Shown: positions 43,797 to 54,259, counted from the stretch's first letter. The stretch: DNA of 64,000 nt from Variibacter gotjawalensis (GCF_002355335.1 NZ_AP014946.1:2619501-2683500), one strand, 5' to 3'. Notes: generated from the sequence alone by a model not told the origin. Made by a program: numbers and translations.

Positions 43797-44990
43797 TTAC
43801 TTCCGCAGGGCCTCGACGCCCGGCAGCGGCTTGCCTTCCATCCATTCGAGGAAGGCGCCGCCCGCCGTCGAGATGTAGGTGAAGTCGTCGGCGACATGCG
43901 CGTGATTGAGCGCCGCGACCGTGTCGCCGCCGCCCGCGACAGTCACCAGCTTGCCGGACTTCGTCAGCTCCGCAGCCGCATGCGCGACCATCACGGTGCC
44001 GGTATCGAACGGCTGGATCTCGAACGCGCCGAACGGCCCGTTCCAGACCAGCGTCTTCATCTTCGACAGATGCGAGATCACGTCGGCGCCGGACAGCGCG
44101 CCGATGTCGAGCATCATCTCGTCGGCTTCGATTTCTTTCACCGAAGACGCGCGCGTCGGCGTTTCGGCCTTGAATTCCTTCGCCATCACGCCGTCGACCG
44201 GCAGGACGATCTCGCAGCCCTTGGCCTTCGCTTTCGCGATGATCTCGCGCGCCGTATCGGCGAGATCGTGCTCGCAGAGCGACTTACCGACATTGATGCC
44301 TTGCGCGGCAAGGAACGTGTTGGCCATGCCACCGCCGATGATCAGCGCATCGACCTTCTCGATGAGATTGCCGAGAAGGTCGAGCTTCGTCGACACCTTT
44401 GCTCCGCCGACGATCGCGGCGACCGGACGCTGCGGTTGCCCAAGCGCCGCATCGAGCGCTTCGAGTTCGGCCTGCATCGTGCGGCCCGCATAGGCCGGCA
44501 GTTTGTGCGCGAGGCCTTCCGTCGAAGCGTGCGCACGATGCGCCGCCGAGAAGGCGTCGTTGACGTAAAGGTCGCCGAGCTTCGCAAGCTTCTCGACGAA
44601 AGCCGGATCGTTCTTTTCTTCCTCAGTGTAGAAGCGCGTGTTCTCGAGGCACAGGACATCGCCGTCCTTCAGCGCGCCGACGGCTTTCTCGGCCGTCTCG
44701 CCGATGCAGTCGTCGGCGAACTTCACCTCGCGGCGCAGAACCTCGCCGAGCGCGGCCGCAACCGGCTTCAGCGAGTTCTTGTCGTCGCGTCCCTTCGGTC
44801 GCCCGAAGTGGGCCAGCAGGATCACCTTCGCACCCTTGCCGGAAAGCTCGGCGATGCCGGGCGCGATGCGATCGAGGCGCGTCGCGTCGGTCACCTTGCC
44901 GTTTTCCATCGGGACGTTGAGGTCGACGCGAATGAGAACGCGTTTTCCCTTCACGTCGGCGTCGTCGAGAGTGCGAAACTTACCTGCCAT
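43797..44990 (-). CDS. pgk: Phosphoglycerate kinase
   Basis: The 397-residue enzyme interconverts 3-phosphoglycerate + ATP and 1,3-bisphosphoglycerate. [61 protein letters not shown] and [11 protein letters not shown] are all present. Its start is 3 bases after the gap stop, so it is co-transcribed with tkt and gap. Three conserved substrate-binding segments (R/H/N loops) are intact. Confidence 0.98.
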   Translation of the reverse strand: MAGKFRTLDDADVKGKRVLIRVDLNVPMENGKVTDATRLDRIAPGIAELSGKGAKVILLAHFGRPKGRDDKNSLKPVAAALGEVLRREVKFADDCIGETAEKAVGALKDGDVLCLENTRFYTEEEKNDPAFVEKLAKLGDLYVNDAFSAAHRAHASTEGLAHKLPAYAGRTMQAELEALDAALGQPQRPVAAIVGGAKVSTKLDLLGNLIEKVDALIIGGGMANTFLAAQGINVGKSLCEHDLADTAREIIAKAKAKGCEIVLPVDGVMAKEFKAETPTRASSVKEIEADEMMLDIGALSGADVISHLSKMKTLVWNGPFGAFEIQPFDTGTVMVAHAAAELTKSGKLVTVAGGGDTVAALNHAHVADDFTYISTAGGAFLEWMEGKPLPGVEALRK

Positions 44991-44993
44991 CGT

Positions 44994-46001
44994 TCAACCC
45001 AGCTTGCCCATCGCCACCGCGGTATCGCTCATGCGGTTCGAGAAGCCCCACTCGTTGTCATACCAAGACAGGATCGAGACGAATGTTCCGTCCATCACCT
45101 TGGTCTGATCCATGTGGAAGATCGACGAGTGCGGGTCGTGATTGAAGTCGATCGAGACATTCGGGCTGGTCGTGAAGCCGAGGATGCCCTTCAGCTTCTG
45201 CTCTGACGCCTTCTTGATCGCCTCGTTGATCTCTTCCTTCGTCGTCTTGCGCTTCGCAACGAACTTGAGGTCGACGACCGAGACGTTCGGCGTCGGCACG
45301 CGCATCGACATGCCGTCGAGCTTGCCGTTGAGTTCCGGCAGCACGAGGCCGACGGCCTTCGCGGCACCGGTCGAGGTCGGGATCATCGAGAGCGCGGCAG
45401 CGCGGCCGCGATAGAGATCCTTATGCATCGTGTCGAGCGTCGGCTGATCGCCCGTATACGAATGGATCGTCGTCATCATGCCCTTCTCGATGCCGACCGC
45501 ATCGTGAAGCACCTGCGCGACCGGAACCAGGCAGTTGGTCGTGCACGACGCGTTCGAAACGACGCGGTGGTCTTTCGTCAACTTGTCGTGGTTGACGCCG
45601 TAGACAACCGTGAGGTCAGCGCCGTCCGCCGGAGCTGAAACGAGCACGCGCTTGGCGCCTGCCGTGAGATGCGCGGAGGCCTTCTCCTTCGACGTGAAGA
45701 TGCCGGTGCACTCCATAGCGACGTCGACGCCGAGTTCCTTATGCGGGAGCTGCGCCGGGTCTTTGACGGCCGTGACCTTGATCTTGTGGCCGTTGATGAC
45801 GATCGAGTCACCGTCGACCTGAACGTCCGCCGGGAACTTGCCGTGCACCGAGTCGAACCGCAGCAGATGCGCGTTGGTTTCGACTGGGCCGAGATCGTTG
45901 ACGCCGACCACGACGATATCCTTGCGGCCCGACTCGACGATCGCACGCAGAACGTTGCGGCCGATGCGGCCGAAACCGTTGATGAAGACCTTTACTGCCA
46001 T
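44994..46001 (-). CDS. gap: Glyceraldehyde-3-phosphate dehydrogenase, type I
   Basis: The 335-residue enzyme has [18 protein letters not shown], the active site [13 protein letters not shown], [11 protein letters not shown], [19 protein letters not shown] and [12 protein letters not shown]. The residue after strand 2 (VNDLG) suggests NAD use, with dual use possible. It lies 10 bases from tkt and 3 from pgk in one operon. Confidence 0.98.
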   Translation of the reverse strand: MAVKVFINGFGRIGRNVLRAIVESGRKDIVVVGVNDLGPVETNAHLLRFDSVHGKFPADVQVDGDSIVINGHKIKVTAVKDPAQLPHKELGVDVAMECTGIFTSKEKASAHLTAGAKRVLVSAPADGADLTVVYGVNHDKLTKDHRVVSNASCTTNCLVPVAQVLHDAVGIEKGMMTTIHSYTGDQPTLDTMHKDLYRGRAAALSMIPTSTGAAKAVGLVLPELNGKLDGMSMRVPTPNVSVVDLKFVAKRKTTKEEINEAIKKASEQKLKGILGFTTSPNVSIDFNHDPHSSIFHMDQTKVMDGTFVSILSWYDNEWGFSNRMSDTAVAMGKLG

Positions 46002-46011
46002 TCGTTTATCC

Positions 46012-48009
46012 TCACTTCACTTTGCTGGCCGCGGCATCGGCGATTGCTTCCGCCGTGATGCCGAAATGCTTGTAGAGATCCTTGAACGGCGCGCTTGCGC
46101 CGAAACCCTTCATGCCGATGAAGATACCGTTGGAGCCGATGATGGCGTCCCAACCCTGACGCACGGCGGCTTCGACGCCGACATTGACCTTCGTGCGGCC
46201 GAGCACCTTCTTGCGCACCTTCTCGTCCTGAGCGGCGAAGAGCTCGAAGCTCGGCACCGAGACGACACGCGCCGAGATGCCGCGCTCTTTCAGGAGCGCC
46301 TGCGCCTCGACGGCGAGCGAGACTTCCGAACCCGACGCGAAGATCGAGACCTTCGCCTTGCCGTCATGCGCCGGCGAGATTTCGTAAGCGCCTTGCGCCG
46401 AGAGGTTCTTCTTGTCGTTCTGCTTGCGCAGCTGCGGCAGGTTCTGGCGCGTCAGCGCCAGTGCGCTCGGGCCGTGACGGGTTTCAAGCGCGATCTGCCA
46501 GCACTCCAGCGTCTCGACTGCATCGCACGGACGGAAGACGTGGAAGTTCGGGATCGCGCGCAGCGCCGCGAGATGCTCGACCGGCTGATGCGTCGGGCCG
46601 TCTTCGCCGAGACCGATCGAGTCATGCGTGAAAACGTGAATGACGCGTTCGCCCATCAGTGCTGCGAGACGCAAAGCCGGACGGCAATAGTCCGAGAACA
46701 CCAGGAACGTGCCGGAATAGGGGATGACGCCGCCATGCAGCGACATGCCGTTCATCGCTGCCGCCATGCCGTGTTCGCGGATGCCGTAGTGGATGAAGCG
46801 GCCGCCGTAGTTGTCGGCGTCGAGCACCGGCATGCCCTTGGGGCGCGTGTTGTTCGAACCGGTGAGATCGGCCGAGCCGCCGACCATTTCGGGCACGGCT
46901 TCGGTCAGAACGCCGAGCGCATTCTCGGACGCCGTGCGCGATGCGATATTAAGCGGCTCCGCGGCGAGCTTTTCCTTATAAGCGCGGACCGCTCCGTTGA
47001 GCTTTTTGACCGGAGCTTCCTTCGCCATGCGGCGCTCGAACTCGGCGCGCTTGCCGCTGCCGGTTTTGCCGAGACGCGTCTCCCACGCCGTGCGCGCTTC
47101 GGCGCCGCGTTTAGCGGGCGCGCTCCACAGCTCATAGATGTCGTCGGGGATTTCGAATGCCGGGTAATTCCAGCCGAGCTTCTGGCGTGCGCCCTTGATC
47201 TCTTCGGCGCCGAGCGGCGAGCCGTGGCTTTTTTCCGAGCCCGCCTTCGTCGGCGCGCCGTATGCGATCGTCGTGCGGCAGGCGATTAGCGTCGGGACGT
47301 TCGAGGCTTTCGCCTTCTCGATTGCGGCCGCGATGGCTTCCGGATCGTGCCCGTCGACATGCGAGGCAGCCCAGCCGGCCGCCTCGAAGCGCTTCACCTG
47401 ATCGACCGAGTCGGAGAGCGAGATCTTGCCGTCGATCGTGATGCCGTTGTCGTCGAACAGAACGATGAGGCGGTTGAGCTTCATATGGCCCGCAAACGCG
47501 ATCGCCTCTTGGCTGACGCCTTCCATCAGGTCGCCGTCGGACGCGATGACGTAAGTGTGGTGATCGACGAGGTCGCGCCCGTACGTCGCCGCGAGGTGAC
47601 GCTCCGCCAGCGCCATGCCGACCGCCGTCGCGATGCCCTGGCCGAGCGGGCCGGTTGTCGTCTCGACGCCGAGCGTCTCGAAATTCTCAGGGTGACCCGG
47701 CGTCTTCGAGCCGAGCTGACGGAAGCGCTTGATTTCCGCCATCGGCATCGACTCGTAGCCGGTGAGGTGGAGGAGCGAATAGAGCAGCATCGAGCCGTGA
47801 CCGGCCGAGAGCACGAAGCGATCGCGGTCCGCCCAGGTCGGCGCTTTCGGATCGAATTTCAGGAAGCGAGAGAACAGCACGGTCGCCATGTCGGCGGCGC
47901 CCATCGGCAGTCCGGGGTGGCCGGATTTGGCTTGCTCGACCGCGTCCATCGAGAGCGCGCGGATCGCGTTTGCCATCCTGTCGTGGTTCGTGCGGGTGAC
48001 CGTCAGCAT
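46012..48009 (-). CDS. tkt: Transketolase
   Basis: The 665-residue thiamine-diphosphate enzyme transfers two-carbon units in the pentose phosphate and Calvin pathways. It has [59 protein letters not shown], the metal-binding [13 protein letters not shown], then in the second domain [19 protein letters not shown] and [25 protein letters not shown] 48009 has AAGGAA 8 bases upstream. First gene of the tkt-gap-pgk operon. Confidence 0.98.
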   Translation of the reverse strand: MLTVTRTNHDRMANAIRALSMDAVEQAKSGHPGLPMGAADMATVLFSRFLKFDPKAPTWADRDRFVLSAGHGSMLLYSLLHLTGYESMPMAEIKRFRQLGSKTPGHPENFETLGVETTTGPLGQGIATAVGMALAERHLAATYGRDLVDHHTYVIASDGDLMEGVSQEAIAFAGHMKLNRLIVLFDDNGITIDGKISLSDSVDQVKRFEAAGWAASHVDGHDPEAIAAAIEKAKASNVPTLIACRTTIAYGAPTKAGSEKSHGSPLGAEEIKGARQKLGWNYPAFEIPDDIYELWSAPAKRGAEARTAWETRLGKTGSGKRAEFERRMAKEAPVKKLNGAVRAYKEKLAAEPLNIASRTASENALGVLTEAVPEMVGGSADLTGSNNTRPKGMPVLDADNYGGRFIHYGIREHGMAAAMNGMSLHGGVIPYSGTFLVFSDYCRPALRLAALMGERVIHVFTHDSIGLGEDGPTHQPVEHLAALRAIPNFHVFRPCDAVETLECWQIALETRHGPSALALTRQNLPQLRKQNDKKNLSAQGAYEISPAHDGKAKVSIFASGSEVSLAVEAQALLKERGISARVVSVPSFELFAAQDEKVRKKVLGRTKVNVGVEAAVRQGWDAIIGSNGIFIGMKGFGASAPFKDLYKHFGITAEAIADAAASKVK

Positions 48010-48091
48010 GCGCGAAATTCCTTCGATTCCGAACCGGCCCAAAAGACGGCTCGGGAGGCCTCGCCCAGACGGCCCTTAAGTCTATGAAAAT

Positions 48092-48119
48092 AATTATGTA
48101 TTGCCCGGGCGGGATTCAA
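48092..48119 (-). promoter_or_regulatory. Possible promoter of the tkt-gap-pgk operon
   Basis: On the minus strand TTGAAT (48119-48114) and ATAATT (48097-48092) are spaced by 16 bases, inside the only A/T-rich patch upstream of tkt. It lies about 85 bases before the tkt start. Match to consensus is partial. Confidence 0.35.
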
Positions 48120-48225
48120 GCTTGATGCAGGAACTCAAGGGGAGCGCCGGACACATAACACGGGCAAGACCGCTGTCAAACCACGACGGGTCAAATGGCC
48201 GCGTTCGCCCACAACCCGTAAGAGG

Positions 48226-48465
48226 TTACTGCGGCGGCGCTTTTAGCGTCGTGATGAGGTCGCTGCGCAGAATGGCGAGCCGCGCGAGCGCCTGCTGCGC
48301 CTGTTCGGAAATCGGCTGCAGCGGGTGCGGACCCACCGGCTTGTGGACCGAGACGGCGATTCTCACCGCCGGCGGAACCGGCTCGACCGCGATGGGCGTC
48401 GCAACGGCGTCGGCCGTCGGGCGAGGCGAGAACAGCCGGAAGATGTGGGACAGCAAGCGTGCCAA
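48226..48465 (-). CDS. Possible small protein downstream of the RTX gene
   Basis: A 79-residue reading frame starting at TTG 48465 (CAGG just upstream) runs in the same direction as the RTX gene and begins 89 bases after its stop. It encodes an amphipathic N-terminus (MARLLSHIFRLF), a Val/Pro/Ala middle and a helical end (EQAQQALARLAILRSDLITTL). I recognise no family and coding is not certain. If real it would be the last gene of the RTX run. Nothing else is visible in 48010-48554 apart from the possible tkt promoter. Confidence 0.3.
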   Translation of the reverse strand: MARLLSHIFRLFSPRPTADAVATPIAVEPVPPAVRIAVSVHKPVGPHPLQPISEQAQQALARLAILRSDLITTLKAPPQ

Positions 48466-48554
48466 CCTGGAGCAGAGTGCGTGGAAACGTGGCGCCGGAT
48501 GGCGCCGATGGTTTCCATCGCAAGCTGGGTGCCAGACGGGAGGTTTGGGTCAGC

Positions 48555-51500
48555 TCATAAGCTGATCCAAGGGTCCTCAAGACGAAGGTCTGTGAATGAG
48601 AGGCTCGTGCCGGCCGAAACCTTCGCGATAAGCGCTGCGCTGTCTATGCCAACACCATCCTCGTCGTAGAACAGCTCACCTGTGTCTTGATTATAGACGA
48701 CGAAGTCATCGCTATCGGCTGCGGTCGTTCCGACACGGAATTCTGACGCGTCGAGTGCGCTGCCCAGTCGTCGGAAGGCCGAGCCCGACAGGACGATCTT
48801 GTCTGTCCAAGGCTGGAAATCCGTGATCGTGTTGAAGCTGCCGGTCTCGGTGATTTTAAAGAGATCAGCGCCCCAGCCCCCCGTCAGTGTATTTGCGCCA
48901 GCGCCGCCGATCAGGATGTCGTCCCCGTCGCCACCGTCGAGGAAGTCGTTGCCAGTTCCACCGCGTAGCACATCATTTCCGCTCTGGCTCGAGATCAGAT
49001 CGTCGCCGTCGCCGCCGTCGACTTCGTCGTCGAGACCTCCGGTCCCGATTGTGTCATTGCCGGCGCCGCCTTCGACCTTCATCCACGAGGCATCGTTGCG
49101 GTACCAGAATGGCGTTATGATCACATCGTTGCCGTCGCTGCCGTAAATGGCCTCGACGCCCGCGAGATTGTTCGAGTCGTTTTGGGTGTCCAATAGGACG
49201 CCGGCCATTCCTTTGCGATCGAGCACAATTGTATCGTTGCCGGAGCCGCCCCAGATGGTGTCGCCGACGACGCCGAGGCCCGTCACCGAAACGCTTCGTT
49301 GAACGTTGTAGCTCAGGCCGATGGAACTTGAACCTTGGGCCGTCAGGCCGCTTTCGACCGAGATGGAGAAGATGTCGGAACCGTAGCCGCCGTCGAGAAG
49401 ATCGATCCCGTCGCCACCCGAGATATGGTCATCGCCGTCTTCGCCGTAAACGAGATCGTTGCCGCTATCAGCATAGAGCGTGTCATTGCCGCGCCCACCG
49501 TACAATTTATCGTCGCCGACACCGCCAATCAGCGTGTCATCGCCGTCCTCTCCATTGACTTCGTCATTGCCATCATCGCCATAGATCAAGTCGTTGCCGT
49601 CGCGGCCATACAACCGATCGTCGCCGTTACCTCCCGAGAGGCGATCGTTGCCGTCGTCGCCGACCAAAATATCCGCGCCGTCGTCGCCCTGAAGCGTGTC
49701 ATCGCCAGTGCCGCCATAAAGCCGGTCATCGCCTGCGCCGCCGACGAGCGTATCGTTGTCGCTCTCGCCAAGCAGTTCATCGGTGCCGTCATCGCCATAA
49801 AGAACGTCGTTGCCCGCACCGCCATATAGATTGTCATCGCCGGCACCTCCGGCAAGACGGTCGTTGCCGTCATCGCCGTGCAGCATATCGACGCCGTCGT
49901 CACCGAAGAGTTTGTCGCCTCCGGCTCCGCCGAACAGCCTGTCGTCGCCGGCTTCGCCGTACAGCATGTCGTTGTCGCCTTGGCCGAGCAGTTCATCGCT
50001 GCCAGTACCTCCCCATACGGTGTCGTTGCCGTCACCGGCTTCAACGCGGTCGTTGCCGCCCTTCGCGTAGATCCTGTCATCACCGACAGTTGCAATCACG
50101 ACGTCATCGCCGTCGCTGCCGACGAGCGCATCGCGGCTCAGAACCGATGCTTCGTAGTTAGCGACCTCCACGAGGCCGAGCTCGCGTGCACGCAGCAGCG
50201 TCAAAGCCCAACCGGCCGTGAACGCGCTATCGGGCTCGGCCGCCATGAGAGCATTGATGACGGCTTTGTTGTCGACGTAGAGGCGGTAGTCTTTCGCGAT
50301 CTGGAGGTCGACCGCAAATGCGGCGGCTGTTGACGCGGTGGAGTTTTCAAATGCGTGCGCAATAATCGGATCGCCACCTACGATCTCGATCGAATGCAGC
50401 AGTTCCATTAGCCCGATATTGTACATCGGTGTCAGGTCGTTGCCTGACTTTGGCTTGTTGAGATCGAAGACCTTATGGGGGACAATGTAATTGTCCGGCG
50501 TGTAGCTGCGCGTGCGCGCGACGATCGGGCCGTCAATCTCGTACAGCCAATAATGCTTGTCGTTCTGCACGAAAGTGAGGGAGTGGGACGTCGCGTAGTC
50601 GGCGCGACCGCCGGTCGTTTCGATCAGCGCGTTGATAACGTCGATCTGAGCTTGGCTGATCTGCTTGAAGAGGTCCGGCTTCCCGCCGTCCTCCGTTGTG
50701 ATTTGTCCTTGTTGATAGAGGCCCGTCTGCGCGTTGATAACAACGTTGAGCGAAACATAAGGCGGGTCACTGAGCCAATTGCCGAACAGGGTGCCCACGA
50801 GATTGCCAAGGAACGATCCGACAAGTGCACCGAGCCCCGGAATCGGAATCAGAACGCTGCCGATATAGGCGCCGATCGCGCCGCTGACCGAACCGCTGAT
50901 TTGCGAAAGCTCGCTATCCGGCATGACGACTTGCGCGGCCAGTTGGCTCCCGAGAATTCCGCCGACCGCTCCCGATAGACTGGTGAACAACGTCGCGGGA
51001 TCAAAACCGGTGCCGATTGGGCTGCCGGTCGCAATGTTGGTGACGAGCTGCTGTGTGATCGTCGTGCCCATCGAAGTGAAGAGCTTGCCTTCGAAGCCAC
51101 TTAAGCCAAGCTCTTCCGCAAGCTCGGCCATCAGGTACGACGAGACCTGACCCAGCCCGATGCCCGCTACCGTCGCGCCGAAACCGTCCATCGCTTTGGA
51201 GAAGGCGACGTCTATATTTGCTTCGCTCGCAATCGACTGGTTCTGGAAACTCGCACCGATGTGATGGCCGATTGCACCGATCAATGTGCCTGCGGCAATC
51301 TTGCCAACGATCGAATTGCCGCCGAGCGCTGCACCGAGCGACGATCCAAATGTCGCGCCGATAACAGCGCCGGATAGAGTTTGCCCGTGGTAGCTAAGTT
51401 CAGAAACGTCGTCGTCGATCTCTTCGATCTCTACATCTTCGTCGTCGTACCGCGTAGTGTCGCGCTTTTGGCCATTCGAAAGCAATTCTTCCGACATGGA

Positions 51501-52925
51501 CATTTTGAGATCGCCGTATGCGTCGAGCTCTCTGATTTCGCTCTTGATGGCGCCATCGGAATCGACATCGACCTCGCGCTCAATGTAGCCGCCTGATGCA
51601 GCGTCTTGCCGCCGCGATTCCAGCGAAAGCCCACCGTTTTCGGACCCATTGAGAGTTACATCGGTATCAGGTGCTCCGTCGCCGTTCGCATCGATTCTAA
51701 AGCGCAGTGCACCTGATTGATCGGCCGGACGGTCCACGCTCGAAATGAGCGCGTTGTAAGCGTCCATTGCGGTCGCGTTAGGATTGGTCTTCGACATTTC
51801 GAAAAGCTTGTCTTGGACCATTCCCACGACAGCATCGACCTGTGCTGGCGCAAAGCCTGCTTCATTCATCGTCCTCGCCAATTGGGCAAGGGTTGAATTC
51901 GCATCTGCGTTGACAGTTACGCGCGTGGTCGGCGACGTTGTTCCCGAGCTCTGTTGAGTTTCCGGCGTCCCTAGGACGTTGGCCCAAATGCGGTGAACGA
52001 AGTCTTCGCCGGCCATGGCGCCGCCGATTCCACCGAGCACTCCGCCAACCACGCCGCAAGCGACCGTGCCGCCGCCCGGCAGAAACAACGAACAAAGTCC
52101 GCCGAGCGCCACAGCGCCCGCGTTAGCACCAGCGAACCCAAAGCCGAGTCGCGCGGCAAGCTCGTCCATCGTTATTGTTGCGGCGGTCGTGTCGCCGCGA
52201 TCGACTTCACCGGCGGCCTTCGCGCTGCTCGTGACGATGTCCAGAAAGATGAGCGCGCTTCCGAGTTTGCTCAACGGTCCTAGGAATTTCAGCGAAGTTG
52301 TACCGAGTTCCGGGTTGAGGATTTTTGGAATGTCCGCGTCTGTTGCGAACCGGCCATCGAGCGATGCGCTGTAGCTGCCGCCGCGTTCTACATACGGTGC
52401 CGCATTCTCGCGAAAAAGATCACGATACTCATAGAACTCACCAAGTGTTATTTCGCCGCCTCGCAAGAGCGTGTTGAGCATCTCACCATTGGTGAACCAG
52501 GCTTTGCTGACATCAATCCCCGCCGCGCTCAAAGGCTTGGTGTTCTGTGCTTTGTCAAACCATCGAGCGTCGTCTGAGAAAACGTATGACGTTGACCCGG
52601 CCTTAGCGTCGGCGACCATCCTCTCCATTATGGAGATCTCGCCCATGTTTGCCAGCTTGGCGCCAGATTTCGTTGCCTCAATCCATGTTTGGTTCGCTTG
52701 CGTTTTAGCTTCGGCGATATTTCCCGCAGCCTCATTTGCGTGAAACCATTCTGCAAATTCGGCAGCTTTCGGGCCGGATGCAATTTCTGCTTTCACGACG
52801 TCGGTTATGAAAACTTTGCTACCGCTCGTAGTAGCCGCGGCTAAATAGCGATCAAGCAGTCTGGTGCCGCCTGCTTCCAAAGCATATTGTACAGCGTTGC
52901 CATCGAAATAAATTGAGCTCGTCAA
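48555..52925 (-). CDS. Giant RTX protein with N-terminal PIN-like nuclease domain
   Basis: The 1456-residue protein has no Sec signal. Residues about 1-145 resemble a PIN ribonuclease domain: IYFDGNAV (D8), TDVVKAEI (E47), NMGEISIMERM (E96) and VFSDDARWF (D118/D119), in PIN order. Two Gly/Ala-rich hydrophobic stretches follow (about 260-310 and 515-720), then a soluble part with a D/E-rich stretch, NGDGAPDTD. About 935-1180 and 1220-1350 are RTX nonapeptides of GGxGxD type, and the C-terminus (ADLFKITETGSFNTITDF, SLSFTDLRLEDPWISL) looks like a type I secretion signal. Start is TTG 52925 with AGGTG. No secretion ATPase or adaptor is adjacent. RTX part is sure, PIN assignment is inference. Confidence 0.88.
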   Translation of the reverse strand: MTSSIYFDGNAVQYALEAGGTRLLDRYLAAATTSGSKVFITDVVKAEIASGPKAAEFAEWFHANEAAGNIAEAKTQANQTWIEATKSGAKLANMGEISIMERMVADAKAGSTSYVFSDDARWFDKAQNTKPLSAAGIDVSKAWFTNGEMLNTLLRGGEITLGEFYEYRDLFRENAAPYVERGGSYSASLDGRFATDADIPKILNPELGTTSLKFLGPLSKLGSALIFLDIVTSSAKAAGEVDRGDTTAATITMDELAARLGFGFAGANAGAVALGGLCSLFLPGGGTVACGVVGGVLGGIGGAMAGEDFVHRIWANVLGTPETQQSSGTTSPTTRVTVNADANSTLAQLARTMNEAGFAPAQVDAVVGMVQDKLFEMSKTNPNATAMDAYNALISSVDRPADQSGALRFRIDANGDGAPDTDVTLNGSENGGLSLESRRQDAASGGYIEREVDVDSDGAIKSEIRELDAYGDLKMSMSEELLSNGQKRDTTRYDDEDVEIEEIDDDVSELSYHGQTLSGAVIGATFGSSLGAALGGNSIVGKIAAGTLIGAIGHHIGASFQNQSIASEANIDVAFSKAMDGFGATVAGIGLGQVSSYLMAELAEELGLSGFEGKLFTSMGTTITQQLVTNIATGSPIGTGFDPATLFTSLSGAVGGILGSQLAAQVVMPDSELSQISGSVSGAIGAYIGSVLIPIPGLGALVGSFLGNLVGTLFGNWLSDPPYVSLNVVINAQTGLYQQGQITTEDGGKPDLFKQISQAQIDVINALIETTGGRADYATSHSLTFVQNDKHYWLYEIDGPIVARTRSYTPDNYIVPHKVFDLNKPKSGNDLTPMYNIGLMELLHSIEIVGGDPIIAHAFENSTASTAAAFAVDLQIAKDYRLYVDNKAVINALMAAEPDSAFTAGWALTLLRARELGLVEVANYEASVLSRDALVGSDGDDVVIATVGDDRIYAKGGNDRVEAGDGNDTVWGGTGSDELLGQGDNDMLYGEAGDDRLFGGAGGDKLFGDDGVDMLHGDDGNDRLAGGAGDDNLYGGAGNDVLYGDDGTDELLGESDNDTLVGGAGDDRLYGGTGDDTLQGDDGADILVGDDGNDRLSGGNGDDRLYGRDGNDLIYGDDGNDEVNGEDGDDTLIGGVGDDKLYGGRGNDTLYADSGNDLVYGEDGDDHISGGDGIDLLDGGYGSDIFSISVESGLTAQGSSSIGLSYNVQRSVSVTGLGVVGDTIWGGSGNDTIVLDRKGMAGVLLDTQNDSNNLAGVEAIYGSDGNDVIITPFWYRNDASWMKVEGGAGNDTIGTGGLDDEVDGGDGDDLISSQSGNDVLRGGTGNDFLDGGDGDDILIGGAGANTLTGGWGADLFKITETGSFNTITDFQPWTDKIVLSGSAFRRLGSALDASEFRVGTTAADSDDFVVYNQDTGELFYDEDGVGIDSAALIAKVSAGTSLSFTDLRLEDPWISL
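49388..50123 (-). repeat. RTX nonapeptide-coding tandem repeats
   Basis: About 27 units of 27 bases encode the calcium-binding repeat GGxGxDxLx in the main block (residues about 935-1180); a second, less regular block lies at 48870-49270. The period comes from protein repeats, with third codon positions varying. Confidence 0.9.
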
Positions 52926-52979
52926 AACCGCACCTAAATATGTAAATAGCTTGATATAAAAATTCTTAAGGCGTGTTGA

Positions 52980-53261
52980 TTAGTAAAGCGGAGTCATCCC
53001 GGCCTTTTGCCGGAAGTAAGATCGCAGGCAAACGATCAGATAGGCACGGTCGCCTGAGGGGGTGTCAGGGGTCAAGGTGGCTATCTCTGCAAGCAATAGA
53101 TGAGCAACATCTGTGATGTCATTTCTTTCGCTTTCGAGCTTTTGAATTTCGATGACGAGTAGAGGATTTCTCGCCGCAATTTTCTCACCGAGCGTTGCGA
53201 CTCTTGCCTCCGACCAGTCGGTTAAGAACGTTCTTTTTCTCATGCTAATTTTGTTCGACAT
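52980..53261 (-). CDS. Small unknown protein, paralogue 1
   Basis: The 93-residue product is a member of an unrecognised family found three times in this run. Its region WSEARVATLGEKIAARNPLLV, LESERNDITDVA, EIATLTPD and SYFRQKAGMTPLY aligns without gaps over about 79 residues to the products at 53940-54242 and 54260-54571. It ends right after the shared PL. It is all-helical in appearance, with no signal or membrane segment. ATG 53261 matches the paralogues' MS start; ATG 53273 is an alternative. 54 bases separate it from the RTX start. Confidence 0.75.
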   Translation of the reverse strand: MSNKISMRKRTFLTDWSEARVATLGEKIAARNPLLVIEIQKLESERNDITDVAHLLLAEIATLTPDTPSGDRAYLIVCLRSYFRQKAGMTPLY

Positions 53262-53358
53262 ACGAGGGGTCATTTAAATTTAATAGAGCCGTAATGGGCC
53301 ATCGGAAGAAAATTACTAACGACTTGAAAGCCGAGAAGCATGCCATGGAGTAACATGC

Positions 53359-53943
53359 TCAAGCTAGTAAGAGGATGTTAGAAGTAGATTTTTGATGCGC
53401 GCGATTCACTAGCACTGTTAGCGCATCAACATCGCATGCCGCGACAATCTCTGAACCCTTTAATAAATCGCCCTTTGTTGTCTTAAGACTTTCACCTTTG
53501 TGCGTGAAGTTCAGAACACGAGAACCGGCCTGCGCCGCAGAAGAGATTACACGCTCGAATAATTGTTTGATTGCCTCACAGCGGCCTTTCGGCAGAAACA
53601 CGTCGGCTTTGGCCTGACCTTTACCCAGTGCCGCCGTTGCAACAAAACGGCAGCGGCGATTGATGAGATCAAGGGAGTTCGGCGAAGCCACAAGCTCTTG
53701 AAAATCGTCCGCGCGGCAGACCGGTCGTTGCATGGTGAGGCCGACCTGCGATGGATCACGGCCGGCGAATTCCCCCGCGATGATCGTTTCTAGAATTGCG
53801 GCAAGTGTGCCCTGGATCTGGCGCTCGAATGAAGCTCTGGCTCCGATGGCCAAGGCTGTCTGAAATGCAAAAGCTGCAGACAAGCAAAAGGCGAACGCAA
53901 GCGTTCTTCCCAGAGAGGCCAATCGGACTGGATCGGTGGTCAT
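53359..53943 (-). CDS. Unknown exported or anchored protein in the RTX run
   Basis: The 194-residue protein has an N-terminal hydrophobic segment (LAFAFCLSAAFAFQTALAIG), a signal peptide or anchor, and a soluble part with several cysteines: PVCRADD, RRCRFVA, GRCEAIK and AACDVDAL. No domain is recognised. Its ATG (53943-53941) overlaps the stop of paralogue 2 as ATGA, so the two are translationally coupled. Paralogue 1 follows after 97 A/T-rich bases. Confidence 0.72.
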   Translation of the reverse strand: MTTDPVRLASLGRTLAFAFCLSAAFAFQTALAIGARASFERQIQGTLAAILETIIAGEFAGRDPSQVGLTMQRPVCRADDFQELVASPNSLDLINRRCRFVATAALGKGQAKADVFLPKGRCEAIKQLFERVISSAAQAGSRVLNFTHKGESLKTTKGDLLKGSEIVAACDVDALTVLVNRAHQKSTSNILLLA

Positions 53944-54242
53944 CCGAACCTGTAAGTTTGTGGAAAGTTTGTCTGATGGCTCCGGTCACCGAGCGGCGGC
54001 AAGCCGGCTCTTTGCCGAAAAAGCAAACGAACCGCCAACTTCAGTGAAATACGATCGAACCCGACGATTTCAGGACGAAGTGCAGCAATCTCTCGGCGGA
54101 GGTCATCTCCGACGGGGGTAATGTCAGAGTCGGCAGCTTCAAGCTTCCACATTGCTTCAACCAGATCAGGCCGCCTTTGAGCGATCTCATCGGCGAGAGA
54201 CCGAATGAACAGTTCGGGCCGTTCGGAAGCTGTTTTACTCAT
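53940..54242 (-). CDS. Small unknown protein, paralogue 2
   Basis: The 100-residue protein carries the shared core: PELFIRSLADEIAQRRPDLVE, KLEAADSDITPVGDDLRREIAALRPE, GFDRISLKLAVRLLFRQRAGLPPL. It is closest to paralogue 3, identical or similar over most of the core (SDITPVGD, GFDRISL, AVRL-FR). A polar tail of 16 residues follows and overlaps the next start. ATG 54242 is 17 bases after the stop of paralogue 3. Confidence 0.78.
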   Translation of the reverse strand: MSKTASERPELFIRSLADEIAQRRPDLVEAMWKLEAADSDITPVGDDLRREIAALRPEIVGFDRISLKLAVRLLFRQRAGLPPLGDRSHQTNFPQTYRFG

Positions 54243-54259
54243 GTTCTGTGCTCATTTTT

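Noticed and set aside
43752-47289. Long plus-strand open frames (about 480 codons each) opposite pgk, gap and tkt
   Set aside because: The minus strand encodes complete glycolytic enzymes; the frames are an effect of high GC content.
49388-50123. Regular 27-base spacing resembling a CRISPR or satellite array
   Set aside because: The period is a nine-residue RTX repeat in an open frame; units differ at third positions and there are no unique spacers.
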